From Lonsdalea populi (GTDB taxonomy: Bacteria > Pseudomonadota > Gammaproteobacteria > Enterobacterales > Enterobacteriaceae), in contig NZ_CP065534.1 in the NCBI RefSeq assembly GCF_015999465.1, positions 2,232,001 to 2,296,000 of the forward strand: DNA of 64,000 nt. The letters run 5' to 3'. Position numbers and translations under genes: made by a program. Shown here piece after piece: positions 38,223-47,228 of the stretch. The notes below the pieces were generated by a model, which saw only the letters and a list, made by a program, of their open reading frames with translations, made no database searches and was not told where the DNA came from. How positions within the stretch are numbered: the stretch's first letter is position 1; each line of letters begins with the position of its first letter.

Positions 38223-39137
38223 ATGTTGACACTACGCCAGATTCGATATTTTGTCGCCACGGCGGAAATGGGGCAGATATCGCAGGCCGCCATTCACCTT
38301 AATATCTCGCAATCGGGCGTCACTAGCGCCATTCAGGAGTTGGAAAGCTTATTGGGGAAACCACTGTTTCGGCGTTCGGTGCGGGGCATGACGTTGACGG
38401 AAACCGGTAGCCACTTCCTGCACCATGCCTACTCGATTCTGCGCAGCGTGGACGATGCGTTGCATGTTCCTTCAACGGACGACCAGATCTGCGGCCAGCT
38501 CAATCTGGCCGCTTCCTACACGGTGATGGGCTATTTTCTCCCCTACCATTTGCAGCGGCTCTCTTCCGCCTTTCCGCACCTCAACATTAATCTCTATGAA
38601 CGGGAGCGTATCGACATCGAACGGGGGCTGCTGGATGGAACGCTGGATATCGCGCTGGTGTTGACCGCTAACCTGACGCTGCCGGGCATTACCTCGGAGA
38701 CGCTGTTTAACTCCGAGCGTCGTCTCTGGCTGCCCAGTCGCCACCCGCTGTGCGACAAGCCGCATCTCACGCTGGCGGACGTCGCCAAAGCGCCGTTTAT
38801 CATGCTGACCGTGGACGAAGCCGACCATAGTGCGATGCGCTACTGGGAAGAGAGCGCACAGCGTCCCCGCGTGATGCTGCGGACCAGTTCCGTCGAGGCC
38901 GTGCGCAGCATGGTGGCCGACGGGCTCGGCGTCGCCATCCTGTCCGATCTGGTTTACCGCCCCTGGTCGCTGGAAGGGAAAAGAATTGAAACCCGCGGCC
39001 TGACCGACAATCTGCACCCCATGAATGTCGGACTGGCGTGGCGCAAGGACGCGATTTTCACCCCGTCGATGAATGCCTTCAGACTGTGGTTCCGCAGCGC
39101 CTTTCTAACGCCGCAGATGAACTTCAACCGCCGCTAA
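38223..39137 (+). CDS. LysR-family transcriptional regulator, divergent from the pxp-type operon
   Basis: A 304-residue LysR protein. The N-terminal helix-turn-helix spans LRQIRYFVATAEMGQISQAAIHLNISQSGVTSAIQELE, followed by a periplasmic-binding-fold effector domain with QICGQLNLAASYTVMGYFLP. GGAGAAGA precedes the ATG. Being divergent from the pxpA-type gene with a 171-bp intergenic space is the classical layout for an activator of that operon; the effector may be the operon's lactam or amide substrate. Confidence 0.92.
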   Translation: MLTLRQIRYFVATAEMGQISQAAIHLNISQSGVTSAIQELESLLGKPLFRRSVRGMTLTETGSHFLHHAYSILRSVDDALHVPSTDDQICGQLNLAASYTVMGYFLPYHLQRLSSAFPHLNINLYERERIDIERGLLDGTLDIALVLTANLTLPGITSETLFNSERRLWLPSRHPLCDKPHLTLADVAKAPFIMLTVDEADHSAMRYWEESAQRPRVMLRTSSVEAVRSMVADGLGVAILSDLVYRPWSLEGKRIETRGLTDNLHPMNVGLAWRKDAIFTPSMNAFRLWFRSAFLTPQMNFNRR

Positions 39138-39180
39138 CGACGGTCCCCAAAACGCGTCAATAGAAAAGGCAATGCCCGGT

Positions 39181-40872
39181 TTAAAGCGATTTAACGGTGT
39201 TGTTTCGCCCCGCTACCGGCGGCAGCACGTTCCGATCAATCCGGATGTCAACGATCGTGGGAACGGCTTGTGTTATCGCGTCACGTAGTGCGGTTTCCAG
39301 CTCGCCACGACTCGTGACGAGAACCCCGTTAGCGCCCAACGCACGAGCGAACAAAACAAAATCCACCTGCGGAATTGTACAATCCAGCGCCGGATAACCG
39401 ACCGAGCTCAATCCCTGCCTGCACATGTTATAGCTGCCATCATTCAATACCACCCAAATAGCCGGGGCTTGGTGATGGACCGCAGTACTGATTTCGTTAT
39501 TCATCAGCATGGAACCATCGCCAATGATGCCGACGGTGACTTTACCCGTCATCGCCAGTCCGACAATCCCGCAGGCATAATGCCCCATGGTGCCCAACGC
39601 TGAATTGACCCGATAGCGATTCGGCTTTTGAAACTGCAAATAACGGTTTGTCCATACGTGCGAGTTTCCGGCATCGGCAGCCACCAGACAGTCGAATTCA
39701 TCGATCGCCACCTTTTGAATGACGGCCATCACATCCTCTGGATTGACCACGCCATCGTTGATCTTGACCGGGACCCGAGGATGAGACAATTCGGACGTTT
39801 GTACAAAAGGAGACTGGTGAGCATGAGGCAGCGTTTTTATTTTCTCGTAGACTCCCTGCAGAAACGCTGATATCTCAGCATGAATAATTTCGGTTGCCGG
39901 AGGAAGGTTATTTCTGATATCCGGATTTTCCAGACTGACATAATAGACCTTAATTCCTTTTATCTTATTTTGAAGGTAATACGCACTGGACTCCCCTAAT
40001 CGCGTTCCCAGAATAATCAATGATTTTAATGAGGGGTGATGGATGGCAGAAAGAAGCGCCGGTTCATCGCAGCCCAGACCGGTAGTCCCTATATATAACG
40101 GATGCTTCTCAGGAAAAATACCTTTCCCTCGCGGCGTAGACATAACCGCCGTCTGTGTTTCTATGGCGAGTTGCGTTAATACTTCGGATGCGTGGAGACA
40201 ACCAAAGCCATTCCAAATTATGGCATCACCCGCAGCAAGCACTTCCGCTATTTCTTGCTGCTGGGCGGCCAGAGCGTCGTCGTCTTCCCGGGCTATCGGT
40301 GAGGGAGTATATTCTGTATTATCATATTCTTTATATGTGACTTCTGACTTCTGAATATGGGGAAGAATAAATATTCCTAGCACGTGGCCCTGCGAAACTT
40401 TAAAACGATTGATGGCGTCAATTGCTTCACTTATCTTTTCGTGTTCATCGATACAAACGACGTTATCGAAATACCCCGATATGCCGTCTCCTTGCAGGGC
40501 ATTGACGTCCTCCACCGTGGTTTGTTGCAACCCCCATAACCCATGACTCTGTGGCGTGGTAATGGGCGCAATCAATATCACTTTAGCGCCATCCAGCTTT
40601 GCCGTGCGCATTGCCGTTAGGGTGTTGGTAATACCGGGGCCTGCCGTGGTAAATACGGCGGCAGGCTTGTGATGGTACAGGCTGTATTCAGAAGCACAAA
40701 AAGTCGCGCCGGTCTCATGTCTGCAATGAATAGTTCTGATAGACGATTCTGACAGCGCCTTCCATACAGGGGCAATATAGGCACCTGAAACGCCAAAGGC
40801 GATATCCACCCCGATATTCTCTAAGTATCTGACAAGGATTTCAGCCACTGTCCGTTGTGATTCCAATTCCAT
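39181..40872 (-). CDS. Thiamin diphosphate-dependent acetolactate-synthase-like enzyme
   Basis: A 563-residue ThDP enzyme of the acetohydroxyacid synthase/pyruvate oxidase superfamily. The catalytic Glu lies in CRHETGATFCA (near residue 54), GPGITNTLTAM follows, the FAD/central domain is weakly conserved, and the cofactor motif is IGDGSMLMNNEISTAVHH...VVLNDGSYN. No regulatory-subunit gene is adjacent, so it is not a standard IlvBN pair. Related stand-alone enzymes make acyloins in specialised metabolism (for example ScyA-type). Orphan gene, lower GC than its neighbours. Product unknown. Confidence 0.8.
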   Translation of the reverse strand: MELESQRTVAEILVRYLENIGVDIAFGVSGAYIAPVWKALSESSIRTIHCRHETGATFCASEYSLYHHKPAAVFTTAGPGITNTLTAMRTAKLDGAKVILIAPITTPQSHGLWGLQQTTVEDVNALQGDGISGYFDNVVCIDEHEKISEAIDAINRFKVSQGHVLGIFILPHIQKSEVTYKEYDNTEYTPSPIAREDDDALAAQQQEIAEVLAAGDAIIWNGFGCLHASEVLTQLAIETQTAVMSTPRGKGIFPEKHPLYIGTTGLGCDEPALLSAIHHPSLKSLIILGTRLGESSAYYLQNKIKGIKVYYVSLENPDIRNNLPPATEIIHAEISAFLQGVYEKIKTLPHAHQSPFVQTSELSHPRVPVKINDGVVNPEDVMAVIQKVAIDEFDCLVAADAGNSHVWTNRYLQFQKPNRYRVNSALGTMGHYACGIVGLAMTGKVTVGIIGDGSMLMNNEISTAVHHQAPAIWVVLNDGSYNMCRQGLSSVGYPALDCTIPQVDFVLFARALGANGVLVTSRGELETALRDAITQAVPTIVDIRIDRNVLPPVAGRNNTVKSL

Positions 40873-41653
40873 TAAACTCCCTTATTTAAGGTATACGTTA
40901 ACATTACAGAATAAAATCACGTCAACATCATGAGGAGACACATCCTAGTTTAACACCTGCCATTGGGAACACACAATAGTGAATGATATTCTCAGGAAAC
41001 CATAGGCAGGTTATTAATCACTCCATGGTCATTCATTCCTTTTTATCTTCATCACTTTTAGCTCATATTAATAATCACGACTAGCGTTGTTCCGAGGCAG
41101 GAGGCGTATTTCAATAAGAATAGTCGCCTGGAACTCACTCTGCAATTAATTATTAATTTGAAACACCAGGCACGTAAATGAATTAAAAGACAGGAGACAT
41201 AAATAAAATATATTCGTATAAAAATAACGTCTTATTTTAGATAATCTAAAATCATCGTTTAACTATGCAAATTATTTTTAATGCAAAACCTTTTTAAAAA
41301 TAAAAATGATGGAGAGCAAGGTTGCCAAACGTTAATGATTAAGAAAAGCGTCTGGATGAGCGTCTAACCCAATGAGGGACTACACATGGGATGGAACGCA
41401 TTCATTTCATACATCCGGACATCCTCAGAGCATCAAGCCGGACGTTAAACTTACGCTTACCGGTCATCTGTTATCGCAAATTGAAAGATCGCGCGTGAGC
41501 GAAAATTTCCTGTGCTAAATCCTGGGAAAGACGCTTGTGGGCTTGGGGTAAAAGCGAGAGTTTCGTCGCCAACACTGTTATTGAAAATAACAAGCATTCT
41601 CATTATATTATAGAATTACTCTTCTTTCAGCCACGTCTAATTCGGCAGTTTTA
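40873..41653. other. 781-bp AT-rich intergenic region
   Basis: No credible gene. Low GC, especially 41140-41310. It ends with a Fur-box-like element at 41589-41607 before the response-regulator gene. This compositional dip together with the orphan gene suggests acquired DNA. Confidence 0.5.
41589..41607. promoter_or_regulatory. Fur-box-like site upstream of the two-component system
   Basis: The minus strand reads TATAATGAGAATGCTTGTT, matching the 19-bp Fur consensus at 13 positions by hand count. It lies 46-64 bp before the response-regulator start codon. Confidence 0.45.
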
Positions 41654-42406
41654 ATGAATGATTTTTCCTTTCCTGTCAAAGTATTAGTCGTCGATGATCA
41701 CCGCAAAATTCGCGAGCCGCTTGCTGCATGGCTGCGGTGTCAACGCCTCAACGTCATCACTGCTGATGCTGCTGCTTCAATGTGGTCAATACTGCGTACA
41801 AATACCTTTAACCTTATCGTTCTGGATGTCATGCTACCTGACGGTGATGGCATGTCTCTTTGCCAGCAAATTCAGCTTAAATACAAAACACCAGTCATCC
41901 TGCTTACGGCGAAGGACACGATTGACGATCGCGTCAGTGGGCTGGAGATGGGTGCTGATGATTACGTGGTAAAGCCATTCGAGCCGCGTGAGCTACTTGC
42001 CCGCATCCATACCGTGCTGAGGCGTGCCAGGAGAACAGATGAGCCACAGCATACTACTCACCACCGGCCCGATCATGCGATGTTTTTTTCCGGGTTGATT
42101 TACAGGCCAGTCAGCCGCGCTGTCACCAATCCACAGGGGATAACGCTGAAGCTGAGTTCTGTGGAAGCCAGGCTCCTGACTGCTTTTCTTTCCAGCCCGG
42201 GTACTGTACTCAGCCGTGAAGTACTGATGGACCGCTGCATAACGCCCGGAAATGAGGTTTTTGACCGGGCAATTGATCGACAGGTCAGCCGTTTACGAAG
42301 CCGCCTGCAGCAGTTGATTCCTGGCGTTGTTCTGCTGGATACGGTATGGGGAGAGGGCTATCGTCTGGTTTCGCAGGTTGAGGTGCGTAACGAATGCCTC
42401 AGCTAA
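41654..42406 (+). CDS. OmpR-family response regulator
   Basis: A 250-residue regulator. The receiver domain has the acidic pair D14-D15, the phospho-acceptor D58 in IVLDVMLPDGDG and the conserved Lys in VVKPFEPREL. The C-terminal winged helix has LSSVEARLLTAFLSSPGTVLSREVLMD...GEGYRLV. The kinase gene overlaps its end by 13 nt. It is convergent with a TonB receptor gene, so it likely controls siderophore uptake, as PfeR does in Pseudomonas. No clear Shine-Dalgarno precedes the ATG. Confidence 0.9.
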   Translation: MNDFSFPVKVLVVDDHRKIREPLAAWLRCQRLNVITADAAASMWSILRTNTFNLIVLDVMLPDGDGMSLCQQIQLKYKTPVILLTAKDTIDDRVSGLEMGADDYVVKPFEPRELLARIHTVLRRARRTDEPQHTTHHRPDHAMFFSGLIYRPVSRAVTNPQGITLKLSSVEARLLTAFLSSPGTVLSREVLMDRCITPGNEVFDRAIDRQVSRLRSRLQQLIPGVVLLDTVWGEGYRLVSQVEVRNECLS

Positions 42407-43758
42407 AACGCCTGATGCCGCAGAGAATGATGAGCCAGCTTGGTTTGCTGATGGTTTCGGCAATTGTGATTGCCAATCTGCTTGCGGTGTGCGGCCTGCA
42501 ACTTATCGGTAATTTGCTATCTCCTGCCACGCGTAATCTGGCAGTTGAGCGTATTGAGCTTGTATATATTGCCAGTCAACTTGCGCCGGGCTCTCCATTA
42601 CATATTTTTCGTGAGGATGGTGCAAGGTTCTGGATTGCCGATCATGCTGAAGTAACACCATTTCCCATGCGGCGTGAAGAGCTGCGTCTGCGTGATGCCA
42701 TTTTGAAGTTAAAGGGATTTACGCCGGAAATGCAGGTGACGTTTCAACTCGAGCGTTCCAATGGTGGGCCAGCGCGCTGGCATCTCTTTAGTGCGGAGAA
42801 TAGCGATCCTTTAACGCTGCGATCGACAATCTCTCTGCCTGACGGGACTTATCTGAATGGTATACAGCCGATTGATCCTGCATATGCATGGATACAACTG
42901 CTCTCACTGTCGCTGGTAATCATGACGGTTCCACTGCTCCTGCTGAGTCTTTATTTCACCTACCTCGTTGTCAGACCGATTAAGCGACTTGCTGCAGCCA
43001 CTGATGCCCTTAGTCGGGGAGACTGGGCCGGTAGTCTACCTCTCGTTGGCCCACGTGAATCAAAAGACCTGACAGGCAGCTTTAATCTGATGCAGCAACG
43101 TCTTGCCCGACACCTGGAAGGCAAGACCCGTATGCTGGCCTCAATGAGTCACGACTTCAACACGCCGCTGACCGAACTTCGCCTGCAGATAGAACTCATG
43201 GAAGCTGGAGAGGCTCGTGATGACATGCTGGAAAGTCTCATTGAATTACAGAGCATGGTCAATGGAACGCTGAACTTTATCCGTGATGAAACGGCGCAGG
43301 AGAAGTCCTGCCTGTGCAATCTTAGCAAGTTACTGAGTGATCTGACGCATCGTTACGGCCAAAAAGGCGAGTCAGTCAACTGGCAGGGAGAGGCAGAGAT
43401 TACGATCCATTGCCGGCCGCTGGCGATAAAACGGGTATTAAGCAATCTTATTGAGAATGCATTGAGCTATGCAGGCGAGGCATCCGTCATACTCACAACA
43501 GAGAGCAACATAGTAAGGATAGAAGTCCTGGACAGCGGTCCGGGTATCCCGGAGAAACAGCTTGAGCAGGTCTTCGAACCCTTCGTTCGCCTGAATGATA
43601 ACTGTGTAGCCCGACACCACTTCGGCGGCGGGCTAGGTTTAGGTTTATCGATTGCCCGTGCTTGTGTCCATGCCCACGGCGGCGAGCTGAGTCTGAAGAA
43701 TCGCGCGCCCGCCGGTTTATGTGCAACGATTTTGCTGCCGGGAGCGATCAGAAGGTGA
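42394..43758 (+). CDS. Sensor histidine kinase
   Basis: A 454-residue kinase. One membrane span is near residues 15-38, a periplasmic sensor region runs to about 165, and a second span is near 168-192. A HAMP linker (VRPIKRLAAATDALSRGD), the H-box ASMSHDFNTPLTELRLQIE, the N-box IENALSYAG, the G1 box DSGPGIPE and FGGGLGLGLSIAR follow. Translation is coupled to the regulator by the 13-nt overlap. Its 3' end overlaps the convergent TonB-receptor gene by 11 bp. Confidence 0.92.
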   Translation: MPQLKRLMPQRMMSQLGLLMVSAIVIANLLAVCGLQLIGNLLSPATRNLAVERIELVYIASQLAPGSPLHIFREDGARFWIADHAEVTPFPMRREELRLRDAILKLKGFTPEMQVTFQLERSNGGPARWHLFSAENSDPLTLRSTISLPDGTYLNGIQPIDPAYAWIQLLSLSLVIMTVPLLLLSLYFTYLVVRPIKRLAAATDALSRGDWAGSLPLVGPRESKDLTGSFNLMQQRLARHLEGKTRMLASMSHDFNTPLTELRLQIELMEAGEARDDMLESLIELQSMVNGTLNFIRDETAQEKSCLCNLSKLLSDLTHRYGQKGESVNWQGEAEITIHCRPLAIKRVLSNLIENALSYAGEASVILTTESNIVRIEVLDSGPGIPEKQLEQVFEPFVRLNDNCVARHHFGGGLGLGLSIARACVHAHGGELSLKNRAPAGLCATILLPGAIRR

Positions 43759-45694
43759 GCGTCACTCCACCCCAAAAGGTTCGACCGTAGTTGACCGTAC
43801 CGTAGGTTTCGTCGTTCAGACGCTTATCGCCAATGTTGTAAATAGCGCCATTGAGGGCCAGATTCCGGCTAAGCTGATGCGACACACCAACATCAGCCGT
43901 CAGGTAATCGGGGGCCGGTTCAGCAGTAACGGAGGTACCGTACTCTTTACCATGATAATTAGCCGCTGCCCAAAACTGCGTTTGTCCCGTGTAATCCCAT
44001 TCGCTACGCAGACTGGCTTTATGCTTAGTAGTTAAAGCCAGCGGAGCCCCCTTATTGCTGCCGCTTTTCTGCTCTGAATCCAGGAAGGTATAGTTAGCTT
44101 TTAACGATAGCTCAGGCGCTATCTTCCAACTGCCGGTTAATTCCGCGCCTTTGATGATAGCTTTATCAATATTGATACGCTCCATCACGATATAACCGTT
44201 CCAGCGTCGATCCGTCGTTAGCGTGGAAAGCTTGTCCTGGAAGTCGTTGTAGAAGAGCGTAGCGCTGGCAGAAAGATCGTCACGATTCGACCACATCGCG
44301 GAAAGCTCGTAATTGGTACTGGTTTCAGGCTTCAGATTGGGATTACCAAGCATGGCCCATGTATTGCGGCGCAGCACAGCGTAATCGTCAATCACCGAGC
44401 GAATTTCCGGAGTCTTAAAGCCTCGCGCGACGCCGCCTTTCAGGGTCCACTCATCACTGACATACCAAACGCCATATAAGCGCGGGCTGTAGTGATTGCC
44501 GTACTTTTCGTGATTATCAAGGCGTAATCCACCGGTGAGTGAGAAGGCTTCAGCGAGCCGCCATTCGTCCTCGATAAACAGTGCTCGTTGCACCACGCTG
44601 TAGCGATGATCCTGGCGTGTACCATCTCCCTGGTTCCAGTCTTTTAGCTCATTTCCCTGCCACTGGCCGCCCAGCGTGGCGGTATGGTACATGGTTGGCA
44701 CGATCAGTTTTGCATCCAGCACGCTATTTTTAATGGTTGGTTTACGTCCGTAAACGTCACTTTGTGACGGGCTGGCCAATCCTTCACGGCTGGTTTTTTC
44801 CTGAGCAAAAGAAACCGTTGATGTTCCCCAGTCCCAGCGTCCGTCGTGGCTGACGGACCAGTGATCGCGGTTATTTTTTTGTTCACGCGTCGCCCAGTTT
44901 GCACTCTCGCCATCACCGTTTTTCAGGCGACTGACGCCGCCTTCAAGCTGCAACTCCTGATTATCGGTTGGCGCAAATGACAGCCTCCCGGTTACGTCCT
45001 TATGGTCGGCTTTGCTGAAACCATTGGTGTTCTGCACATCATCATCGGCCTGACGATCCAGATAGCGCCCCCATAGCTGTAAGCCCAGCTTGTCATCGAC
45101 TAGGGGACCTGCAAGGTAAAACTGCGTGTTTGCAGCATTACCCTGGTCATCATGCTGGCGAGCAGCATAGTCCCAGGACAGCGACCCGCCCCACTGCTTA
45201 TTGACCTTACGGGTAATGATATTGATGACTCCACCAATCGCATCTGACCCGTAAAGCGATGACATTGGCCCACGAATTACTTCAATACGTTCGATGGCGG
45301 CAGCCGGCGGGATAAAACTCTGCTCATAACCGGCATTGCCATTCACCCGGGAATCTCGACCACTCTGGCGCTTTCCGTCAACAAGGATGAGCGTGTAATC
45401 TCCCGGCATCCCGCGAATGGAGATATCATTTTCATTAGCACCGCCTATGACGGAGACACCTTCAACATCGCGAACGGCATCAGCCAGGTTTTGGATAGAA
45501 CGCTTACGGAGGTCATCGCCTGAAATCACGGACACTGACGCAGGGGCATCTTCCAGCCGCTGTTCAAATCCAGATGCGGTGACCACCATTGTATCTGCCG
45601 ACGTCTCAGAATCTGCTGCGTAGGCTGCGGAAGTGAACAGCAGTATCAGACTGGCTAATTCAGTTCGTTTATATTTAATAATTGAGTTACACAT
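43748..45694 (-). CDS. TonB-dependent catecholate-type siderophore receptor (CirA/FepA-like)
   Basis: A 648-residue outer-membrane receptor. A signal peptide (to about residue 26, AAYAADS) is followed by the TonB-box-like DTMVVTASGFEQ, the plug (SVISGDDLRKRSIQNLADAVRDVEGV...ISIRGMPGDYTLILVDGKR...RIEVIRGPMSSLYGSDAIGGVINI) and a 22-strand barrel ending in an aromatic residue (GRTFWGGVTLTF). The plug resembles CirA, which takes up catecholate siderophores. A Fur-like site is upstream, and the gene is convergent with its probable two-component system. Confidence 0.9.
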   Translation of the reverse strand: MCNSIIKYKRTELASLILLFTSAAYAADSETSADTMVVTASGFEQRLEDAPASVSVISGDDLRKRSIQNLADAVRDVEGVSVIGGANENDISIRGMPGDYTLILVDGKRQSGRDSRVNGNAGYEQSFIPPAAAIERIEVIRGPMSSLYGSDAIGGVINIITRKVNKQWGGSLSWDYAARQHDDQGNAANTQFYLAGPLVDDKLGLQLWGRYLDRQADDDVQNTNGFSKADHKDVTGRLSFAPTDNQELQLEGGVSRLKNGDGESANWATREQKNNRDHWSVSHDGRWDWGTSTVSFAQEKTSREGLASPSQSDVYGRKPTIKNSVLDAKLIVPTMYHTATLGGQWQGNELKDWNQGDGTRQDHRYSVVQRALFIEDEWRLAEAFSLTGGLRLDNHEKYGNHYSPRLYGVWYVSDEWTLKGGVARGFKTPEIRSVIDDYAVLRRNTWAMLGNPNLKPETSTNYELSAMWSNRDDLSASATLFYNDFQDKLSTLTTDRRWNGYIVMERINIDKAIIKGAELTGSWKIAPELSLKANYTFLDSEQKSGSNKGAPLALTTKHKASLRSEWDYTGQTQFWAAANYHGKEYGTSVTAEPAPDYLTADVGVSHQLSRNLALNGAIYNIGDKRLNDETYGTVNYGRTFWGGVTLTF

Positions 45695-45726
45695 GAGTGA
45701 TTGACGCCCTAGCCCTAGAGAGAAAC

Positions 45727-45745
45727 GCTAATGTTAATCATCCGC
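45727..45745. promoter_or_regulatory. Fur-box-like site upstream of the TonB receptor
   Basis: GCTAATGTTAATCATCCGC matches the 19-bp Fur consensus at 14 positions by hand count. It lies 33 bp before the receptor start codon, where Fur would block transcription under iron repletion. Confidence 0.55.
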
Positions 45746-45884
45746 ATCTGTAAAAATTGGACAAAGTAAGACAAATTAGTGGGCTCGGGACCAATAACGG
45801 GCAGCGTAAGCCACCGACGAATATCAGGAGGTGCTGAGGACAATTTAGTGGAGCCGTTTTATCGGTAAGGGCGAACAACACGAA

Positions 45885-46526
45885 ACGCCCACTTGTTGCA
45901 AGACTGTTAATAGCTCCTCGATCATTAACGCTAAATCCCTGCTCAGATCGCCAAGTTTCCAACCTCGGGATCGTATTCGCTCAAGCCATGTCCCGGCATG
46001 CCCAGGACAATACAACGATACGACTTACTCAGCAGCACCTGAAATTGTGCCGAGAGAAATTTATGATTCGCGAACAATCCGTGAGCAAAAATAAGCGTCG
46101 GTCCTTCGCCAATATCGCGGTAATGATACAGAGTGCCATTAATTCTAACCTGCTGAAACTGCCATTCATCACTGGCATCAAAAGCCCTGCTAAGAGGGCG
46201 GGACCTTCAAGCACTTGATAACGAATGATTTTTGACCCTGATACCTTAAAATGAATGATCATATCGCTGCCAACCGCATTTCCCGCACTCAGTACAATAT
46301 GACGAAAACGCCCCAGTACCAGAACGCTATCATTATGGGGAATAATTTCACTGATGGAAAAATCCCGTGGTTTGAAGTTTTGCGGGAAATCTTGCAACCC
46401 GGCCGGGCCCTTTAATAGCCCAACGGAAGACACACCAGGCTCACCATCGATATGCCACACGATATTGTCATCAAGCAGGCTGACGATGTCATCCAACTTT
46501 TCTTCAGCAAATGCCGCAGATAAGCC
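45885..46526 (-). pseudogene. Decayed SnoaL (NTF2-like) / alpha-beta hydrolase gene
   Basis: The part from about 46524 to 46180 encodes an NTF2/SnoaL-like domain (FAEEKLDDIVSLLDDNIVWH, GLLKGPAGLQDFPQNF) whose start is missing. A frameshift then leads into an alpha/beta-hydrolase N-terminus (RINGTLYHYRDIGEGPTLIFAHGL...CIVLGMPGHGLSEYDPE). A second frameshift near 45960 gives WKLGDLSRDLALMIEELL before the homology ends. It may be one fused gene or two fused remnants. Its right edge abuts the truncated integrase, so a recombination or deletion junction is likely near 46525. Confidence 0.75.
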
Positions 46527-46883
46527 TCAACAGTCTTTCTTGCGCTCAGCTCCTGTGTTGCTTTTATGCCAGCCCAACGCCATGGTCTTGAAATTCTTTA
46601 CCGGTGAACGCGCCGCTTTTTCAGCGGCACGCTGTTGCGCCGGGTTGGTATTCTGTGCCAGCAGCTTGCGTATGCCATCGCGCTGTTGCCGGGCATCGGC
46701 CAGAGACACATTGGGATAAGCGCCTAAACTGAGGCGGGACTCTTAACCGTCGATACGATATTTGAGATACCAGAGACGTGAACCGCCGGGATTGACAAAA
46801 AGGTACAGGCCATGAGAATCGGAAACTTTGAAGGGTTTAGCGGATGATTTTAAGTTGCGGATTTTTGAGTCGTTAAGAGACAT
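46527..46883 (-). pseudogene. Truncated P4-type tyrosine integrase with an in-frame stop
   Basis: From the ATG at 46883 it reads MSLNDSKIRNLKSSAKPFKV, then GLYLFVNPGGSRLWYLKYRIDG, a TAA at 46743-46745, then ESRLSLGAYPNVSLADAR and PVKNFKTMALGWHKSNTG. This is the N-terminal arm-binding (DUF4102) domain of P4-family integrases. The core-binding and catalytic domains are missing. It faces away from tRNA-Asn and sits 163 bp from its 3' end, the usual place for an island integrase. Confidence 0.9.
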
Positions 46884-47045
46884 TTGGGGGTCACTTCGTC
46901 ATCGAACCAACTTGCCCCCAAATCTGACCACCACTTTTTCCCGATGCGGAGGGAAAACCAGAAACGCATCGGGAAGGTTTTTCACGCTAACCTGTTGAAT
47001 CAATGTATAAACAGGGATTCGCAAGGATGCATGAAAACGGGGAAA

Positions 47046-47121
47046 TGGCTCCTCTGACTGGACTCGAACCAGTGACATACGGATTAACAGTCCGCCGTTC
47101 TACCGACTGAACTACAGAGGA
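47046..47121 (-). tRNA. tRNA-Asn (GTT)
   Basis: 76 nt on the minus strand including the encoded CCA. The acceptor stem is TCCTCTG/CAGAGGA, the T-arm GGTTCGAGTCC is present, and the anticodon is GTT in GGACTGTTAATCC. It neighbours mtfA, as asnT does in E. coli. Its 3' end faces a truncated integrase, so it was used as an island attachment site. Confidence 0.97.
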
Positions 47122-47228
47122 ATCGTGTGAACGGGGCGCATATTATCTGGGTCACTCAGGGCTGTCAACGCCAAAATCGCGTTTATATCCCAACTGCTTA
47201 GCCTCTGTTCGATTATGTGTTTTTATGC

